64,000 bases of DNA, from contig DATJYC010000033.1 of the NCBI GenBank assembly GCA_035499735.1, positions 79,095 to 143,094 on the forward strand. The letters run 5' to 3'. Below the pieces are notes generated by a model. The model was given only the letters and a program-made list of their open reading frames with translations, made no database searches and was not told the origin of the DNA. Made by a program: the position numbers and the translations under genes. The number at the start of each line of letters is the position of its first letter. The stretch's first letter is position 1. Shown here piece after piece: positions 30,389 through 39,528 of the stretch. This DNA comes from VBDM01 sp035499735 (GTDB lineage: Bacteria; Pseudomonadota; Gammaproteobacteria; Burkholderiales; SG8-39).

Positions 30389-33034
30389 ATGCAGCCCCAG
30401 TACGATCACAAGAAGATCGAGCGCGAAGCGCAGGAGCACTGGGAGCTCAACCGCGCGTTTCATGCCGAGGAGGATCCGGCCCGGCAGAAGTTCTACTGCC
30501 TGTCGATGTTCCCCTACCCCTCGGGCAAACTGCACATGGGGCACGTGCGCAACTATACCATCGGCGACGTGATGACCCGCTTCCACCGCATGCGGGGCCA
30601 CAACGTGATGCAGCCGATGGGCTGGGACGCCTTCGGCCTGCCGGCGGAGAACGCCGCCATGGCGAACGGCGTGCCGCCGGCGAAATGGACCTACGACAAC
30701 ATCGCGTACATGAAAAAGCAGCTCCGGTCGCTCGGCTTCGCCATCGACTGGGAGCGCGAGCTCGCGACCTGCTCGCCGGACTATTACCGGTGGAACCAGT
30801 GGCTGTTCCTGCGCATGCTCGAGGCGGGCCTCGTCTACAAGAAGACCGGCACCGTGAACTGGGATCCCGTCGATCAGACGGTGCTCGCGAACGAGCAGGT
30901 GATCGACGGCCGCGGCTGGCGCACGGGCGCGGTCGTCGAGAAGCGCGAGATCCCGATGTACTACATGCGGATCACGGCGTACGCGGAGGAGCTGCTTTCC
31001 GCGCTCGATACGCTCACGGGCTGGCCCGAGCGCGTCAAGACCATGCAGGCCAACTGGATCGGCAAGAGCCACGGCGTGAACATCGCCTTCCCCTACGAGC
31101 TCGGCGGGGAGAGGAAGCTGCTGCGCGTCTTCACCACGCGCGCCGACACGCTGATGGGCGCGACGTTCTGCGCGGTCGCGGCGGAGCACTCGCTCGCCGC
31201 GCACGCTGCGAAATCGGACAGGAAGCTCGCGGCCTTCGTCGAGGAATGCAAGCGCGGCTCGGTGATGGAGGCGGAGCTCGCGCAGATCGACAAGAAGGGC
31301 ATGCGCACCGGCCTGTTCGTCTCGCACCCGATCACCGGCGAGAGAATCGAGGTGTGGGTCGGCAACTACGTGCTCATGGCCTATGGCGAAGGCGCGGTAA
31401 TGGGCGTCCCCGGCCACGACGAGCGTGATTTCGCGTTCGCCAAGAAGTACGGCCTTTCGATCAAGCCCGTGATCGACGTCGCGGGTCGGCCCTATTCGAC
31501 CGACACCTGGCAGCCCTGGTACGCCGACCACGGGCGCTGCGTCAATTCGGGCAAGTACGACGGCCTCGACTACCAGGCCGCGGTCGACGCGATCGCCGCC
31601 GACCTCAAGGCGAAAGGCCTGGGCGAGAAGCAGGTCACCTGGCGGCTGAGGGACTGGGGCATCTCGCGGCAGCGCTACTGGGGAACGCCGATTCCGATCG
31701 TCCACTGCGACGGCTGCGGCGACGTGCCCGTGCCTGACGATCAGCTCCCGGTAGTGCTGCCGGAGAACCTCGTGCCCGACGGGACGGGCAACCCGCTTGC
31801 GAAGACCCCGTCGTTCCTGAACTGCACCTGCCCGAAATGCGGCAAGCCCGCGAAGCGCGAGACCGACACCATGGACACCTTCGTCGACTCGTCCTGGTAC
31901 TACCTGCGCTTTGCCTGCCCGGGACAGAACGCGCGAATGATCGACGAGCGCGCGCGGTACTGGATGGCAGTCGACCAGTACATCGGCGGCATCGAGCACG
32001 CCATCCTGCACCTGCTCTACTCGCGCTTCTGGACAAAGGTCATGCGCGACCTTAGCCTCTCCCCGGGCGCGGACGAGCCGTTCACGCGCCTGCTCACCCA
32101 GGGGATGGTGCTGAACGAGATCTTCTACCGCAAGACGGGCGAGGGGCGCATCACCTACTACAACCCGGCAGACGTGGAGCTGAAGCACGACGAGAAGGGG
32201 CAACGCGTCAGCGCGATCCTCAAGTCGGACGGCAAGCCGGTCGAATCCGACGGCATCGGCACCATGTCGAAGTCGAAGAACAACGGCGTCGACCCGCAGG
32301 ACCTTATCGATAAGTACGGCGCCGACACCGCTCGGTTGTTCGTTATGTTTGCTTCCCCTCCGGAGCAATCCCTTGAATGGTCGGACTCTGGTGTTGAAGG
32401 TCAAAGCCGGTTCCTTCGTCGGCTTTGGCTGTTTGCAGCAGGACTCGGGAAGAAGGCCGCCGACCACGCATTGATTCCTGCACCTCCGTTTGTGCCTATC
32501 GCGGATTGGAATACGCAGCCGCTTTCGATCCGCGAATTTCGAAGAAATGTTCACCTAGCTCTGAAGCAGGCGTCTTACGACTACGAGCGTATGCAATACA
32601 ACACCGTTGTATCTGCGTGCATGAAGATGCTGAATCTGCTCGAATCGTTCACCGGACAGGATGTCTCGAGCATTAACGCGATGTCGCAAGCAAGGTCCGA
32701 GGGGTTGAGCATCCTTCTGCGCGTGCTCTATCCAGTGGCGCCCCACATCTCCCACGCACTATGGAGCGATCTTGGATACGCGGCGCGGTATGGCGATATT
32801 GTCACGGCGCCTTGGCCAGCGGTGGACCAGGCAGCTCTCGAGCAGGACGAAATCGAGCTCGTCCTCCAGGTCAACGGCAAGCTGCGCGGGCACATGAAGG
32901 CGCCCAAGACCGCGGGGCGCGAGCAGATCGAGCGGCTCGCGCTCGCGCACGAGGCGGTGGCGAAGTTCACCGGCGGCCAGGCGGTGAAGAAGGTGGTGGT
33001 CGTGCCCGGACGCCTCGTGAACGTGGTGGTGTGA
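30389..33034 (+). CDS. leuS: Leucyl-tRNA synthetase
   Basis: An 881-residue class Ia synthetase that charges tRNA-Leu and edits mischarged products. The HIGH-type motif is PYPSGKLHMGHVRNYTIGD near residue 42; the editing domain has TRADTLMGATFCAVAAEH near 250 and MAYGEGAVMGVPGHDERDF near 335; KMSKS is present as GIGTMSKSKNNGVDP near 625. The start MQPQYDHKKIEREAQ matches the family; the large upstream open frame is not coding. Codon use changes inside the gene: bases 32341-32760 are about 55% GC by hand count against roughly 65-70% around them, yet the protein stays intact. It leads an operon with lptE and holA. Confidence 0.97.
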   Translation: MQPQYDHKKIEREAQEHWELNRAFHAEEDPARQKFYCLSMFPYPSGKLHMGHVRNYTIGDVMTRFHRMRGHNVMQPMGWDAFGLPAENAAMANGVPPAKWTYDNIAYMKKQLRSLGFAIDWERELATCSPDYYRWNQWLFLRMLEAGLVYKKTGTVNWDPVDQTVLANEQVIDGRGWRTGAVVEKREIPMYYMRITAYAEELLSALDTLTGWPERVKTMQANWIGKSHGVNIAFPYELGGERKLLRVFTTRADTLMGATFCAVAAEHSLAAHAAKSDRKLAAFVEECKRGSVMEAELAQIDKKGMRTGLFVSHPITGERIEVWVGNYVLMAYGEGAVMGVPGHDERDFAFAKKYGLSIKPVIDVAGRPYSTDTWQPWYADHGRCVNSGKYDGLDYQAAVDAIAADLKAKGLGEKQVTWRLRDWGISRQRYWGTPIPIVHCDGCGDVPVPDDQLPVVLPENLVPDGTGNPLAKTPSFLNCTCPKCGKPAKRETDTMDTFVDSSWYYLRFACPGQNARMIDERARYWMAVDQYIGGIEHAILHLLYSRFWTKVMRDLSLSPGADEPFTRLLTQGMVLNEIFYRKTGEGRITYYNPADVELKHDEKGQRVSAILKSDGKPVESDGIGTMSKSKNNGVDPQDLIDKYGADTARLFVMFASPPEQSLEWSDSGVEGQSRFLRRLWLFAAGLGKKAADHALIPAPPFVPIADWNTQPLSIREFRRNVHLALKQASYDYERMQYNTVVSACMKMLNLLESFTGQDVSSINAMSQARSEGLSILLRVLYPVAPHISHALWSDLGYAARYGDIVTAPWPAVDQAALEQDEIELVLQVNGKLRGHMKAPKTAGREQIERLALAHEAVAKFTGGQAVKKVVVVPGRLVNVVV
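32300..32800 (+). other. Low-GC mosaic segment inside leuS
   Basis: Within the 3' third of leuS, GC falls to about 47-63% per 60 bases (hand counts for 32341-32760, mean about 55%), with many A- or T-ending codons. Normal composition resumes near 32810. The reading frame and conserved domains continue, so this looks like allelic replacement by homologous recombination with a lower-GC relative, or an assembly joining two strains. Confidence 0.6.
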
Positions 33035-33039
33035 GGCGG

Positions 33040-33525
33040 ATGCGGGCCGCTCTCGCCGGCTTCGTCGTCGCTCTCCTCGCCGGCTGCGGCTTTCACCTTC
33101 GCGGCAGCGCGCAGCTGCCTTTCGAGACGATCTACATCCCCGGCGCGACTCCGCTCGCGGTGGAGCTGAGGCGCAACGTCACCGCCTCGAGCAAGACGCG
33201 CCTGGCGGACAGCCCGAAGAACGCACAGGCGGTCCTCGCCTTCACTCAGGAGGCGCGGGAAAAGGTCATCCTCAGCTTCACCTCGGCGGGCAAGGTGAAC
33301 GAATACCGGCTGCGCTACCGCGTCGGAATCCGCGTCACGGACACGGGCGGCTCGCAGGTGTTCCTGCCCGCGAGCGAGATCCTGCTTACCCGCGACATGA
33401 CCTTCAACGACCAGCAGGTGATCGCCAAGGAAAACGAGGAAGCCCTGCTCTACCGCGACATGCAGACCGACATGGTGCAGCAGATCATGCGCCGGCTCGC
33501 CGCAGCGCGCCCGCAGGTCGAATAG
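33040..33525 (+). CDS. lptE: LPS-assembly lipoprotein LptE
   Basis: A 161-residue outer-membrane lipoprotein that plugs LptD and helps place lipopolysaccharide in the outer leaflet. The signal and lipobox are FVVALLAGCGFHLRG (Cys near residue 16), followed by the family pattern LPFETIYIPG and LRRNVTASS, then YRLRYRVGIRVTD and LLTRDMTFNDQQVIAKENE. The ATG at 33040 has GAGGCGG upstream and follows the leuS stop closely. leuS-lptE-holA is the usual order in beta- and gammaproteobacteria, which supports the call for this weakly conserved family. Confidence 0.93.
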   Translation: MRAALAGFVVALLAGCGFHLRGSAQLPFETIYIPGATPLAVELRRNVTASSKTRLADSPKNAQAVLAFTQEAREKVILSFTSAGKVNEYRLRYRVGIRVTDTGGSQVFLPASEILLTRDMTFNDQQVIAKENEEALLYRDMQTDMVQQIMRRLAAARPQVE

Positions 33526-33533
33526 GCGTCCGC

Positions 33534-34541
33534 ATGCCCGCTCTCAGGCCCGAGCAGCTCGAAGCGCACCTTGCGCGCGAGCTTCGGCCCTTGTACGTGA
33601 TCCACGGCGACGAGCCGCTGCTCTCGCTGGAGGCAGCGGACGCCATCCGCGCCCGGGCGCGCGCGGGCGGCTTCGCCGAGCGCAGCGTGCTGCTCGCCGA
33701 GCGGGGATTCGACTGGACCGCGCTCGCGGCGAGCGCCGCGAGCCTTTCGCTGTTCGGCGACCGCAGGCTGATCGAGCTGCGCCTGCCCTCGGGCAAGCCC
33801 GGGGCCGACGGATCGCAGGCGATCGAGGCGTTCTGCACGAGGCTCCCCGCCGACGTGATGGCGCTCGTGACGCTGCCGCGGCTGGACCGCGCCGGCCAGG
33901 GCTCCGCGTGGTTCGGGGCGCTCGAGTCGAAGGGCGTGGTCGTCAACGTCTATCCGGTCGACCGAGCGCGCCTGCCCGACTGGATCGCAGCGCGCCTCGC
34001 GCGCCAGAAGCAGAGCGCGAGGCCCGAGACGCTGCGCTTTCTCGCCGACTGCGTCGAAGGGAACCTCCTCGCCGCCCACCAGGAGATACAGAAGCTCGCT
34101 CTGCTCTTGCCCGCGGGCGACCTCGGGTTCGACGCAGTCCGCGACGCGGTGATGAACGTCGCGCGCTACGACGCGGGAAAGCTCGCCGAGGCGATGCTCT
34201 CGGGCGACCGGGCGCGGCTCGCGCGCATGCTCGAGGGACTGCGCGCCGAGGGCGAGGCCGCGCCGCGCGTGCTGTGGCTGCTGGCCGAGGAGATCCGCGC
34301 CGTGTGCCGCGTTCAGAACGGGATCGCCGCGGGCAGGCCCCTCGCGGAGGTGCTGCGCGAGGCCCGGGTCTGGGGCGACGCGCGCCAGGCGCTCGTCGGC
34401 AGGGCCGCGAGAAAATTTTCCCGCCCGGCGCTGCTCGCGGCGCTGGCGCATGCGGCGGGCGTCGATCGCACGATCAAGGGCGTGGTCAAGGGCGACGCCT
34501 GGGACGAGCTGCTGCAGCTCGGGCTGCGCTTCGCCGCCTAG
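33534..34541 (+). CDS. holA: DNA polymerase III delta subunit
   Basis: A 335-residue subunit of the clamp loader that opens the beta sliding clamp. The N-terminal domain begins LEAHLARELRPLYVIHGDEP and has RLIELRLPSGKPGADGSQAI near residue 80; the middle AAA+-like part lacks a Walker A, as expected for delta. The collar domain includes FLADCVEGNLLAAHQEIQKL near 180 and LWLLAEEIRAVCRVQNGI near 245. It is the last gene of the leuS operon, eight bases after lptE, and its stop overlaps the convergent glnE stop by four bases. Confidence 0.95.
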   Translation: MPALRPEQLEAHLARELRPLYVIHGDEPLLSLEAADAIRARARAGGFAERSVLLAERGFDWTALAASAASLSLFGDRRLIELRLPSGKPGADGSQAIEAFCTRLPADVMALVTLPRLDRAGQGSAWFGALESKGVVVNVYPVDRARLPDWIAARLARQKQSARPETLRFLADCVEGNLLAAHQEIQKLALLLPAGDLGFDAVRDAVMNVARYDAGKLAEAMLSGDRARLARMLEGLRAEGEAAPRVLWLLAEEIRAVCRVQNGIAAGRPLAEVLREARVWGDARQALVGRAARKFSRPALLAALAHAAGVDRTIKGVVKGDAWDELLQLGLRFAA

Positions 34542-37105
34542 CCCGTTCCGAAGACCAGCTCCCAGAGCGCCCGGGTCGCCTCGATCCGGCTCGCGACGTC
34601 CTGCGCGGGAACGCGTGCATACTTCGCCCCGTTCAGCCGCAGCCAGTGTTGCCGGCGTCGGTATTCCCTGTAAGCGTCGGCCGCGGACTCCGCGGACTCC
34701 GCCGGTATCAGTCCCAGCTGGCCCGCAAGCCGGAGCAACGCGATGTTTCCGGCGTTTCGCGTCAGCTCGGCGTGGCGGTGCGAATGGCCGAGCACGAGGT
34801 ACTGCACTGCAAACTCGATGTCGATCATCCCGCCGCGGTCGTGCTTCAGGTCGAAAAGCTCGCTCGGGTTCGGATGGCCCTCGAGGAGCCGCTCGCGCAT
34901 CGACAGCACGTCCTTGCGCAGCTTCGCCGGGTCGCGCGGCATGGCGAGGATCGCGATCCTCTCGGCCTCGAAGGATTCGCCCAGCGCCGCGTCGCCCGCG
35001 CAGAAGCGCGCGCGTGTGAGCGCCTGGTGCTCCCAGGTCCACGCCGATTCGCGCTGGTAGCGGCGGAAGGCGTCGATCGAGCTCACGAGGAGCCCGCTCT
35101 CGCCCTGCGGACGCAGCCGCAGGTCGATGTCGAAGAGGACGCCCGCAGCGGTGCGCGCGGTCAGCCAGCGGCTGATGCGCTGGGCAAGACGCGCGTAGAC
35201 CTCTTGCGCGCCCTCGTCGGGGTCGTCGTACAGGAAGATCAGGTCGAGGTCGGACGCGTAGCCGAGCTCTTTTCCGCCGAGCTTGCCGTAGGCGACGATC
35301 GCGAAGCGCGGGTCGCTGCGGTGCCGCCCGCGCAGCTGCGTCCAGGACAGCTCGAGCGTGACCTGCAGGACGGCGTCGGCCAGATCGGAGAGATGGTCGG
35401 CGAGCTGCTCGACCGTGAGCAGCCCGGACAGGTCCTGGGCAAGCAGGCGGAACACCTGCGCGTGGTGTGCTTCGCGCAGCCAGTCCATCTGACGCTCCTC
35501 GTCGCCCTGCCTCGCCGCGAGCTGGGAGCGAAGGTCCTGGGCGAAGGCGCGCCAGTCGGGCGCGGAGAGAAGGCTGTGCGCGTCGAGCAGCTCGTCGAGC
35601 ACGATCGGGTGCCGGTTGAGGTATTCCGCCGCCCAGCTCGAGGTGTCGAAGAGCTGCGCGATGCGCGCGAGCACGGCCGGGTGCTCGTCGAGCAGCGCGA
35701 GGTAGGCGGCGCGGCGGCTGACGGTCTCGACAAGGTCGAGAAAGCGCCGGAGCGTAGCGTCCGCGTCCTCGCGCTCAGCCGAGACCTCGATGATCCGGGG
35801 GATCAGGGCGTCGAAGCGCGACCGGCTCGCTTCCGGCAGGCTTGCGTAACGGGCGCCCGAGCGCACCGCCGCGAGCCGCGCCGCGGCGCCCTCGGCGTCG
35901 CGGAAGCCGAGCTGCTCCAGGCGCTTCTGCGCGTCCTCCCCGGCCCAGAGCGGCGCGAGCGCATGCGCGGGGGTGTCCTCGACCGAGAACAACTGCCCGA
36001 AATGCCAGGAGACGCGCGAGCGGCGCTGGTCGAGGGCGACGCGAAACGAGTCCCAGGCGGCGAAGCCCATCGCCCTGGCGACGAGCAGGCGGTCGGCCGC
36101 GCCCTCGGGCAGCTCGTGCGTCTGGGCGTCGTCGAGGTACTGCAGCCGGTGCTCGAGCCGCCGCAGGAACACGTAGGCGTCGGACAGCTCCTCGTGCGCG
36201 GCCGCGGGAAGCAGCCCCTTCTGCGCGAGCAGCGCCAGCACGGCGAGCGTCGGCCGGACCTGAAGCGACGGATCGCGGCCGCCGCGTATCAGCTGGAAGG
36301 CCTGGGCGATGAACTCGATCTCGCGGATTCCGCCCGGGCCGAGCTTGATCTGGTTGGACAGCTCGCGGCGCGCCACCTCGGCGCGGATCTGTGCGTGCAG
36401 CTCGCGCATCGCCGCGAAGGTGCCGTAGTCGAGGTACTTGCGGTAGACGAAGGGCCGCGCTACGGCGGCGAGCGCACCGTGGTCGCCGACCAGCGTGCGC
36501 GCCTTGATCCAGGCGTAGCGCTCCCACTCGCGCCCCTGCGTCACGAAATACTCCTCGAGCGCGCCGAGGCTGGTGGCGAGAGCCCCCGAGTCGCCCCAGG
36601 GGCGCAGGCGCATGTCGACGCGGAAGACGAAGCCGTCGGCGGTGCGCTCGTCGAGCGCCGCGATAAGCCGCCTGCCGAGGCGCGAGAAATAGTCCAGGTC
36701 GCCCCCGTCCGGATAGAGAAACACCAGATCGACATCGGAGGACACGTTCAGCTCGCCGCCGCCGAGCTTGCCCATGCCGATCACCGTGAGCTTCGGACCC
36801 TGGCTTCCTTCGAGGGACGCGAGCGCCTCGGCGATCGCGACCTCGGCGAGCGTCGACATCGTCGAGCACACCTCGTTCAGATCGGCGACGTCGGCGAGAT
36901 CGCGCGCCATCGTGCGCAGCATCACGCGTTGGCGCAGCCGGCGCAGCCGCGCCTGGATGTCGTGACCGTCTGCGCCGCCGCGAAGGAATGCCTGCATCGC
37001 CTCGCGCGTCCAGCCGCTCTCTTCCGCGCGGTCGATCTCCTCGCGCAGCTCGGGGCGCGCGGCGACGAGCCCGCGCGCGTAGCGGGAGTATTCGAGAGGG
37101 TTCAT
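34538..37105 (-). CDS. glnE: Glutamine synthetase adenylyltransferase/deadenylylase
   Basis: An 855-residue bifunctional enzyme that adds or removes AMP on glutamine synthetase according to nitrogen status, under PII control. Two nucleotidyltransferase domains are visible: VIGMGKLGGGELNVSSDVDL near residue 120 (deadenylylating half) and VAYGKLGGKELGYASDLDL near 610 (adenylylating half), each with a DxD metal motif. It is shorter than E. coli GlnE (946), mainly at the N-terminus. The start at 37105 (MNPLEYSRYARG) gives a normal-looking N-terminus; the frame upstream to 37216 overlaps the proA start and is not needed. It diverges from proA. Confidence 0.95.
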   Translation of the reverse strand: MNPLEYSRYARGLVAARPELREEIDRAEESGWTREAMQAFLRGGADGHDIQARLRRLRQRVMLRTMARDLADVADLNEVCSTMSTLAEVAIAEALASLEGSQGPKLTVIGMGKLGGGELNVSSDVDLVFLYPDGGDLDYFSRLGRRLIAALDERTADGFVFRVDMRLRPWGDSGALATSLGALEEYFVTQGREWERYAWIKARTLVGDHGALAAVARPFVYRKYLDYGTFAAMRELHAQIRAEVARRELSNQIKLGPGGIREIEFIAQAFQLIRGGRDPSLQVRPTLAVLALLAQKGLLPAAAHEELSDAYVFLRRLEHRLQYLDDAQTHELPEGAADRLLVARAMGFAAWDSFRVALDQRRSRVSWHFGQLFSVEDTPAHALAPLWAGEDAQKRLEQLGFRDAEGAAARLAAVRSGARYASLPEASRSRFDALIPRIIEVSAEREDADATLRRFLDLVETVSRRAAYLALLDEHPAVLARIAQLFDTSSWAAEYLNRHPIVLDELLDAHSLLSAPDWRAFAQDLRSQLAARQGDEERQMDWLREAHHAQVFRLLAQDLSGLLTVEQLADHLSDLADAVLQVTLELSWTQLRGRHRSDPRFAIVAYGKLGGKELGYASDLDLIFLYDDPDEGAQEVYARLAQRISRWLTARTAAGVLFDIDLRLRPQGESGLLVSSIDAFRRYQRESAWTWEHQALTRARFCAGDAALGESFEAERIAILAMPRDPAKLRKDVLSMRERLLEGHPNPSELFDLKHDRGGMIDIEFAVQYLVLGHSHRHAELTRNAGNIALLRLAGQLGLIPAESAESAADAYREYRRRQHWLRLNGAKYARVPAQDVASRIEATRALWELVFGTG

Positions 37106-37180
37106 CCCAATCGCAACACTAGCACTTGCTCGAGCGGGCCGCGCGCCGCGCGACGTATGACGCTCGCGTCGCAAGCGGCG

Positions 37181-37186
37181 TAAAAT
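37181..37186 (+). promoter_or_regulatory. -10-like TAAAAT seven bases before proA
   Basis: TAAAAT ends seven bases before the proA ATG, and there is no ribosome-binding site between them. This fits a leaderless transcript for the proA-nadD-rsfS-rlmH-maf run. Confidence 0.4.
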
Positions 37187-37193
37187 TCGCTCG

Positions 37194-38462
37194 ATGAACG
37201 CTCCCGCCGACATCAAGGCCTACATGATCAAGGTCGGCCAGCGCGCGCGCGTCGCGTCGCGCGAGATGGCGCGCGCGGACACGGCCACGAAGAACGGGAC
37301 ACTCGTCGCCGCGGCCAAGGCGCTGCGGCGCGAGGCCAGGAAGCTGCTGTCGGAGAACGCGGCCGACGTGCTCGCGGCGCGCACGGGCGGCAAGGACGCT
37401 GCGTTCCTCGACCGGCTGACACTCACCGACAAGCTGATCGAGGCGATGGCCGCCGGCCTCGAGCAGGTCGCGAAGCTCCCCGATCCGGTCGGGCAGATCT
37501 CGGAGCTGCATCAGCAGCCGAGCGGCATCAAGGTCGGACGCATGCGCGTGCCGCTCGGGGTGATCGGCATCATCTATGAGTCGCGTCCCAACGTCACCGC
37601 CGACGCCGCGGCGCTGTGCCTGAAATCGGGGAATGCCTGCATCCTGCGTGGCGGCTCCGAGTCGGTACGCTCCAACGTGGCGATCGCGGCGTGCATGCAC
37701 GAGGGCCTCAAGTCAGCGGGGCTGCCCGAGAACGCCGTGCAGGTGGTCGCCACGCCCGATCGCTCCGCCGTCGGCCACCTGCTGGCGATGAACGAGTTCG
37801 TCGACATCATCGTGCCGCGGGGCGGCAAGGACCTGATCGAGCGCGTCATGCGCGAGTCGCGCATTCCCATGATCAAGCATCTGGAAGGCGTCTGCCACGT
37901 GTATATCGACGAGGGCGCCGACGTCGAGAAGGCGATCCGCATCGCCGACAACGCGAAGACCCAGCGTTACGGCGTGTGCAATGCGATGGAGACGCTGCTC
38001 GTCAACGAGAATATCGCCCCGGCCGTGCTGCCGCGCCTCGCGAAGATCTACGCCGACAAGGGCGTGGAGCTGCGCGGCGACGAGGAAGCGCGCAAGCTCG
38101 TCCCCGCGATGAAGCCCGCGACCGAGCAGGACTGGTACACCGAGTACCTCGGACCGATACTCGCGGTGCGCGTCGTGAAGGATCTGGACGCCGCGATGAA
38201 CCACATCGCCAAGTACGGCTCCCAGCACACCGACGCGATCGTCACCGAGGACGAGGCGCGCGCCAAGCGCTTCCTGCGCGAAGTCGACTCCAGCTCGGTG
38301 CTCGTGAACGCGTCGACGCGTTTCGCCGACGGCTTCGAGTACGGTCTGGGCGCGGAGATCGGCATCTCGACCGACAAGCTGCACGCGCGCGGGCCCGTCG
38401 GCCTCGAAGGCCTCACTTCCCAGAAATTCGTGGTGTTCGGCTCCGGCCAGGTCCGCACCTGA
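37194..38462 (+). CDS. proA: Gamma-glutamyl phosphate reductase
   Basis: A 422-residue aldehyde-dehydrogenase-fold enzyme that reduces gamma-glutamyl phosphate to glutamate semialdehyde in proline synthesis. VPLGVIGIIYESRPNVTADA near residue 125 and CLKSGNACILRGGSES near 145 bind substrate and NADPH; the catalytic Cys lies in HLEGVCHVYIDEGAD near 232. The C-terminal EYGLGAEIGISTDKLHARGP is typical. It is the first gene of a dense plus-strand operon; its TGA shares a base with the nadD ATG (TGATG). Confidence 0.97.
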   Translation: MNAPADIKAYMIKVGQRARVASREMARADTATKNGTLVAAAKALRREARKLLSENAADVLAARTGGKDAAFLDRLTLTDKLIEAMAAGLEQVAKLPDPVGQISELHQQPSGIKVGRMRVPLGVIGIIYESRPNVTADAAALCLKSGNACILRGGSESVRSNVAIAACMHEGLKSAGLPENAVQVVATPDRSAVGHLLAMNEFVDIIVPRGGKDLIERVMRESRIPMIKHLEGVCHVYIDEGADVEKAIRIADNAKTQRYGVCNAMETLLVNENIAPAVLPRLAKIYADKGVELRGDEEARKLVPAMKPATEQDWYTEYLGPILAVRVVKDLDAAMNHIAKYGSQHTDAIVTEDEARAKRFLREVDSSSVLVNASTRFADGFEYGLGAEIGISTDKLHARGPVGLEGLTSQKFVVFGSGQVRT

Positions 38463-39157
38463 TGCCTGCGCGCAAGGCGTCCAGGCGCTCGGGCACCGCT
38501 CCGGTCGGCATCATGGGCGGCACCTTCGATCCGGTGCACTTCGGGCACCTGCGCCTCGCCCAAGAGGCCCTAGAGATCCTCGGCCTCGCGCGCGTGCGCT
38601 GGGTGCCCGCCGGCCGGCCCTGGCACCGGGCGCACCCGAAGGCGAGCGCAAAACACCGCCTCGAGATGGTGAGGCTCGCCATCCGGGGAAATGCGCTTTT
38701 CGAGCTCGACGACGCAGAGATCCGCCAGACCACGCCCAGCTACACCGTCGAGACCCTGGAGCGCCTGCGGCGGCGGCTCGGTGAAGATTGCCCGCTGGTG
38801 CTGCTGCTCGGCACCGACGCCTTCCGCAGTCTCACCACCTGGGAGCGCTGGCGCGACCTGTTCCAGCTCGCGCACGTCTTCGTGGCCCAGCGTCCCGGAC
38901 ACTCGCTCACGCCGGGCGGAATGCCCTCTGCGCTCGCCTCCGAGTGGCGCAGGCGCGCGGGAACCCCTGACGCGCTGCGCCAGCGGCCCGCGGGCCGCAT
39001 CGTCACCTACGGCACTACGGCGCTCGACATCTCGGCGAGCGCCATCCGGGCGCACTTCGCGCAATCGAGAAGCCCGCGTTACCTGCTGCCCTCCGCAGTC
39101 CTCGACTACATCGGCCGGCACGGCCTCTACGCCAGGGAGAACGGCGCGCGCCGATGA
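38462..39157 (+). CDS. nadD: Nicotinate-nucleotide adenylyltransferase
   Basis: A 231-residue enzyme that adenylates nicotinate mononucleotide in NAD synthesis. The nucleotidyltransferase motif is GIMGGTFDPVHFGHLRLAQE near residue 18, with the HxGH-type His pair; LLLGTDAFRSLTTWERW near 115 and LDISASAIRAHF near 195 (the ISSTxIR-type motif) complete the set. The N-terminus carries about 15 extra basic residues. The long frame upstream through proA is not coding. The start overlaps the proA stop and the stop overlaps the rsfS start. Confidence 0.96.
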   Translation: MPARKASRRSGTAPVGIMGGTFDPVHFGHLRLAQEALEILGLARVRWVPAGRPWHRAHPKASAKHRLEMVRLAIRGNALFELDDAEIRQTTPSYTVETLERLRRRLGEDCPLVLLLGTDAFRSLTTWERWRDLFQLAHVFVAQRPGHSLTPGGMPSALASEWRRRAGTPDALRQRPAGRIVTYGTTALDISASAIRAHFAQSRSPRYLLPSAVLDYIGRHGLYARENGARR

Positions 39158-39528
39158 CGACGGAACTGCGCAAGCTGCAAAAGACTGCGGTCGAGGCGCT
39201 CGAGGACATCAAGGCGCGCGAGATCGAGGTCTTCGATGTCGCCCACCTCACTTCGATGTTCGACCGCGTCATCATCGCGAGCGCCGATTCCGCGAGGCAG
39301 CTCAAGGCGCTGTCGAGCAACGTCCAGGAAAAGGCGAAAGCAGCCGGGGGCCGCGTCTACGGCGTGGAGGGCGAGGACGGCGGCGACTGGGTCCTGATCG
39401 ATCTCGGCGACATCGTCGTTCACATCATGCAGCCGGCGGTGCGAACGCACTACAATCTCGAGGAGCTGTGGGGCCAGCCCAAGCCGCGCAAGCCCCGAAC
39501 GAGGCGCCGCGCGCCCGCAGCCCGATGA
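39154..39528 (+). CDS. rsfS: Ribosomal silencing factor RsfS
   Basis: A 124-residue protein that binds L14 of the large ribosomal subunit and blocks subunit joining during starvation. Family features: TAVEALEDIKAREIEVFDV, then LTSMFDRVIIASADSARQL, then GDWVLIDLGDIVVHIMQ near residue 80 and YNLEELWG. The last 15 residues are basic and Pro/Arg-rich, an extension common in betaproteobacteria. It is linked by ATGA overlaps to nadD before it and rlmH after it. Confidence 0.96.
   Translation: MTTELRKLQKTAVEALEDIKAREIEVFDVAHLTSMFDRVIIASADSARQLKALSSNVQEKAKAAGGRVYGVEGEDGGDWVLIDLGDIVVHIMQPAVRTHYNLEELWGQPKPRKPRTRRRAPAAR

Noticed and set aside
30329..32554. Minus-strand open frame extending the FecR/SPOR protein to about 1040 residues
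   Set aside because: It is antisense to leuS. The signal peptide and the GGGAGG site at 30328 define the true start.
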